A DNA stretch of 6,395 nucleotides from Candidatus Omnitrophica bacterium UBA6233. GTDB taxonomy: Bacteria; Omnitrophota; Gorgyraeia; Gygaellales; Profunditerraquicolaceae. The notes beneath the pieces were generated by a model that saw nothing but the letters and a program-made list of their open reading frames with translations, made no database searches and had not been told where the DNA came from. Both the position numbers and the translations under genes were made by a program. The stretch covers positions 22,944 through 29,338 of the forward strand of contig DJWJ01000014.1 of assembly GCA_002440965.1 (NCBI GenBank), read 5' to 3'. Each line of letters starts with the position of its first letter. The first letter of the stretch is position 1. Positions 4,934 to 6,395 of the stretch are shown here, one piece after another.

Positions 4934-6395
4934 ATGAGACGCAGGGGAAAAATCGTAGTGCTTCTTGTTTTGTTCCGGCTGATGTGCGCCTCTGCCGGGG
5001 AAGCGCAGGTGCTCGACAGCTGGAAGGACAGCCGGGCCTATAAACCTGTGCCGGTGCTTTTTCTGCACGGTTTCGCCAAGGGAAATCCGGCCGACTGGGA
5101 AACGGTAATCAATACCCTGCAGCCTTATTTCGGCCCCTACCAGCAGGTCGGCCCTTATCTGGAGACGCTGGATTTCCAGGATCCCAACGGCTCCATTGAT
5201 ACTTATCCGCCGGGCAAACTCAATCCCCAGGGCAACAACCGCGGCTGGGCGGACAAGCTCGCCATTAAAGTCGAAGAACTGCTTTCCTCCTCGAAATACG
5301 GGTTCTATTGCGCAGGGGTGAATATCGTGGCGCATTCCATGGGCGGGCTGGCAGCGCGTTATTATCTAACAGTCAATTCTTCTGCCAATGTGCCGAAATT
5401 AATCCTGGCGGGGGTGCCGAACCTCGGGACGCCGCTCTCTTCGGCCGCCAACGGGTTGTCTTTAGTCCAGGAATTAGGGTGGGGGCTTTTCTTAGGCCCC
5501 AGTGTGTATCTTGTTCCTCTTAATTATTCGGCTTTGGAGTCGGCTTTTTCCAATTTGCTGGAGATTGACTTTAGGGGATGTGCAATTGATGATATGGACC
5601 GCTCGACTTTAGGTAGTGGATTTATTGAATATTTGAATAGTTATCTTTTAAACAAGAAAACCTCATTTTTTCTTGTAAATGGTAATATTGGTCATATATT
5701 TAACCTAATTCTGTTTCAAGACTGGAATGGTGGTGATGGCATAGTTAGTTCTGATAGTCAACTAGGTACTGGCTATTTGTTTCCTAAAGATGAATATTTA
5801 TTAAAATCCGCTCATTGGCAAGAACCGAGAAACATCGCCTTACAGAAGGAGAATCCGGTATTGAAATTTCTGGATTCCGATGTCCCGGTTATCGAGATAA
5901 GCGAGCCCGCTCAAAGCGAAGTCGAGACCAGCGAGGGGGCAATAGACTTGAAAGGAAAACTATTCAAGGAATATCTGCCCGCGGACACAAAATTGCTGGT
6001 TACCGTTTCAAACTCCGAGAAAAAAGAATCTTTTCCGGAGCAGGAATTTCCTATGCTGCCGACGGATCTCTGGCAGGCGGGAGACCCGAATTCTCCGGTA
6101 GCGGAATTCTCTGCCCGGGTCATTCTTCCGGGAGAAGGCGAATTCAAGGTCGCTGTCAGGGCAGTCAATCCCGGCGGGGCCGGTTCCGAGGAATTGATTT
6201 TTACGGTCAAGACTTCCTCAAGCGGACCGGTGATAGAAGTAATACAGCCGCAGGGGATGATAGCTTCTTCGCGGCCGCTGCTCTACGGGCGCGCACGCGC
6301 CCAGGGGGAAGCCGGCCTGGAGCTGTCGTCTTTAAGCATAAGCCTTGACGGCTCGGCCCAGACCGTTACAAAGAATTTTATTGACGAAACTTCCT
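4934..6395 (+). CDS. Secreted lipase/esterase (alpha/beta hydrolase) with Ig-like repeats, partial at right edge
   Basis: The frame from ATG 4934 stays open to the window edge, 487 codons with no stop, so the C-terminus is missing. A Sec signal peptide is clear: MRRRGK, hydrophobic IVVLLVLFRL, cleavage near ASAGEA (residues 19-24). The alpha/beta-hydrolase marks are VPVLFLHGF (39-47, oxyanion region), nucleophile elbow AHSMGG with Ser135, and LILAGVPNLGTP (156-167). D268 in GGDGIV and H294 in SAHW complete a plausible Ser-Asp-His triad. AHSMGG in place of GHSMGG is also seen in Bacillus family I.4 lipases. It should hydrolyse ester lipids outside the cytoplasm; substrate is unknown. Residues about 318-430 and from 432 on look like Ig-like repeats, each opening with PVIE[IV], 114 residues apart. 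GGAAGG lies only 3 nt before the ATG, an unusually short spacing. The middle (5521-5820) is about 34% GC against about 57% for 5161-5460. No clear promoter was found. Confidence 0.9.
   Translation, partial: MRRRGKIVVLLVLFRLMCASAGEAQVLDSWKDSRAYKPVPVLFLHGFAKGNPADWETVINTLQPYFGPYQQVGPYLETLDFQDPNGSIDTYPPGKLNPQGNNRGWADKLAIKVEELLSSSKYGFYCAGVNIVAHSMGGLAARYYLTVNSSANVPKLILAGVPNLGTPLSSAANGLSLVQELGWGLFLGPSVYLVPLNYSALESAFSNLLEIDFRGCAIDDMDRSTLGSGFIEYLNSYLLNKKTSFFLVNGNIGHIFNLILFQDWNGGDGIVSSDSQLGTGYLFPKDEYLLKSAHWQEPRNIALQKENPVLKFLDSDVPVIEISEPAQSEVETSEGAIDLKGKLFKEYLPADTKLLVTVSNSEKKESFPEQEFPMLPTDLWQAGDPNSPVAEFSARVILPGEGEFKVAVRAVNPGGAGSEELIFTVKTSSSGPVIEVIQPQGMIASSRPLLYGRARAQGEAGLELSSLSISLDGSAQTVTKNFIDETS

Noticed and set aside
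4721..5335. Minus-strand open frame of 204 codons
   Set aside because: It runs antisense through the lipase start and the dispersed repeat, and its translation contains the repeat-derived peptide ALSLSKG, a typical artefact.
5815..6348. Plus-strand open frame of 177 codons
   Set aside because: It is a frame-shifted reading of the lipase tail, rich in Arg, Gly and Ser and without domain similarity; the lipase frame stays open throughout.

Overview
The window looks like a piece of chromosome from an uncultured, two-membraned (Gram-negative-type) bacterium. The signs are a LolA-fold envelope protein, Sec signal peptides, sigma70-like promoters, Shine-Dalgarno sites, and a dispersed repeat containing CTTCGACAAGCTCAGGG that is common in environmental and candidate-phylum genomes. 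Omnitrophota or Elusimicrobiota would fit, but that is a guess. All five recognised genes lie on the plus strand.

Positions 1-300 hold no convincing gene, only two GC-rich hairpins that look like dispersed repeats. Positions 301-2765 carry a two-gene cassette of paralogous AAA_14/DUF4143 ATPases (COG1373 type). It has a clear promoter (TTGACC, 17 bp, TATACT) and a perfect 27-bp palindrome that covers the end of the -10 box, the probable transcription start and the Shine-Dalgarno sequence. The cassette is AT-richer than the next gene, which suggests acquisition, and its first gene is AT-richer than its second.

Positions 2779-4772 carry a second two-gene unit with its own probable promoter. 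The first product is an exported protein combining a carboxypeptidase-regulatory-like domain, an Ig-like domain and a LolA/outer-membrane-lipoprotein-sorting-like domain. It has no ATG, GTG or TTG start that keeps its signal peptide, and an ATT codon behind a GAGG is the best start. Its stop overlaps (ATGA) the start of a small membrane protein whose outward-facing tail has two EF-hand-like DxDGDG calcium-loop motifs. The two are probably made together and act at the cell envelope.

Positions 4773-4933 hold a dispersed repeat and a strong hairpin. From 4934 to the right edge runs a secreted lipase/esterase of the alpha/beta-hydrolase fold, still open at the edge (487 codons visible). It has a complete Ser-Asp-His triad followed by Ig-like repeats. 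The middle of this gene, which codes for the lid region and the catalytic Asp and His, is far more AT-rich than its flanks, so the gene may be a mosaic. No tRNA, rRNA, CRISPR array, transposase or integrase was seen.
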